Part shown: positions 35,647 through 36,514 of the stretch, piece after piece
How positions within the stretch are numbered: position 1 is the stretch's first letter
Layout of the letters: each line of letters begins with the position of its first letter
Source: Halotalea alkalilenta DSM 17697
GTDB taxonomy: Bacteria; Pseudomonadota; Gammaproteobacteria; Pseudomonadales; Halomonadaceae
Assembly (NCBI RefSeq): GCF_000621205.1
Contig: NZ_KK211231.1
Coordinates: 180,033 to 216,546, forward strand
DNA: 36,514 bases
Direction: 5' to 3'
Program-made: the position numbers and the translations under genes
The notes under the pieces: generated by a model
What the model saw: the letters and a program-made list of their open reading frames with translations, nothing else
The model's database searches: none
Told to the model about the DNA's origin: nothing

Positions 35647-36514
35647 TCAGGTCCCTGACTGGCTATTGGAACTATTAGAGCTATTTGAATTACTGGACGA
35701 GTCGCTGAAAGAGTCACAAATATAGGCGCAGGCAAACGCGCCCGCCACATCGTCCGCGATAAAGCCTACGCCAGCACCGATCGGACCCGTAGCCGCTCCA
35801 ATAGTCGCGCCAGACTAGGTGTATGGTCCCATGAAGCCGGGGGCGTTGAACAGTCCGGCGTCCTGACGCTGGCGTTCGCTGGCCTGGAATGCCAGCACCG
35901 GGTCACCATAGGCCTGGATCGCTGTCCCATCCTGCCATTGCAGCAAGACGTTCTGCCCGGCGAGCACTTCGATCGTAGCATTGGCCACCGTCATCGCCTG
36001 CTGGAACTGCTGCGCCAGCGGGTTATTCGGGTCGCTCGCCACTTGGGCCTCGAGCCGGGCAAAGGTGTCGGCGTTATCGGCATCGAGCCGATTGCCAGCC
36101 GCCAGGGTCAGCATCGTCTCCCAGTCGAGCGGCCCTGCCGAGCCGTGTGCTTCCTGGAGCCTGGCTGCTTCCTCCTTGATGAGACGCCGCTCCTCGGGAT
36201 GCAGCTGGCGGTTGTACATACGCGTCGAGGGTCTGGCTCACCGTGCGCTGGTCGATTTAGCCAATCTCGATCGAGATTCCTTCGGCCGCGCGGATCGCGA
36301 GTTCGCCCTGGTGGATCAGTTGGCTCTGGCGCAGGGTCTCGTCGGTCGTGCCACGGCCCTTGGCAGACTGCCAGGCGAAGCTGCTGCTGCTCTTGTGCCG
36401 GCTCTGCTGCTCGAGATCGCGGGCGGCCTCGAATGCTATCTCGCCGCCGCTGATCAGGCTCAGCTCGCCTTGGGACGCAAGCCTCGCGCCCTGGTAGCGC
36501 TGGTCGCCTTCGCT
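35647..36514 (-). pseudogene. Disrupted CdiA/filamentous haemagglutinin C-terminal region
   Basis: Three pieces on the minus strand run into the window edge. From 36514, a haemagglutinin-repeat stretch (QGARLASQGELSLISGGEI, IHQGELAIRAAEGISIEIG) ends at a TAA stop (36257-36259). In another frame, 36219-35815 reads YNRQLHPEERRLIKEEAAR, a motif that precedes the toxin in CdiA proteins. A TAG stop at 35815-35817 then separates it from a tail in the same frame (SGATIGAATGPIGAGVGF then a Ser/Asn-rich end) up to 35647. Two stops and a frame change make the gene non-functional as written. The tail looks like a glycine-rich membrane-active toxin end. Confidence 0.7.

Overview
The window is about 36.5 kb of high-GC gammaproteobacterial DNA. 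Gene content and order (thiS-thiG-trmB, mtnB-mtnD-mtnC, an ABC-F gene next to a DUF2390 gene, an FKBP lipoprotein) point to a Halomonas-like or Pseudomonas-like host. I favour Halomonadaceae, but this rests on gene style and not on a marker gene.

Region 1 (about 0.2-9.5 kb, all minus strand) is one tightly packed operon for a Wsp-type surface-sensing chemosensory system. It encodes WspA receptor, WspB coupling protein, WspC methyltransferase with TPRs, WspD coupling protein, WspE CheA-REC kinase and WspF CheB. It then departs from the standard operon. Two genes not found in the classic wsp operon are inserted: a BvgA/EvgA-like LuxR-type regulator and a pseudo-receiver-HPt protein. The last gene is a WspR homologue whose GGDEF domain has lost its catalytic signature. 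The sequence suggests a Wsp array rewired from c-di-GMP synthesis to a phosphorelay that ends in transcription.

Region 2 (9.7-24.7 kb) is mostly core genome. It holds the ABC-F ATPase (YheS type), a DUF2390 protein, an FKBP-type prolyl isomerase lipoprotein with a poly-Gln linker, an AT-rich gap with DnaA-box-like sites, a membrane protein, trmB, thiG, thiS, a DUF423 protein, a lipoprotein and a PLP aminotransferase. Next come an XRE-cupin regulator and a divergent BenE-type transporter, with three perfect 16-bp inverted repeats between them. The methionine-salvage genes mtnB-mtnD-mtnC and a TonB-dependent siderophore receptor with a possible Fur box and a strong terminator close the region.

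Region 3 (24.7-36.5 kb) is accessory DNA. A zeta-toxin-like kinase and a small partner lie between two 60-bp imperfect direct repeats. Then follows an amide-utilisation island with two divergent operons. Leftward are a MarR regulator, an AmiC/NhhC-like amide sensor and a nitrile-pathway-type amidase. Rightward are an ABC importer (ATPase, permease, binding protein), an AtzG-like small subunit and an AtzE-like amidase. The island resembles alphaproteobacterial DNA in style. Beyond it are a RES-Xre toxin-antitoxin pair, an IS30-type transposase remnant, a low-GC small membrane protein and the broken 3' end of a CdiA/haemagglutinin gene running off the window. I read the small membrane protein as a possible immunity protein for the toxin tail of that CdiA gene.
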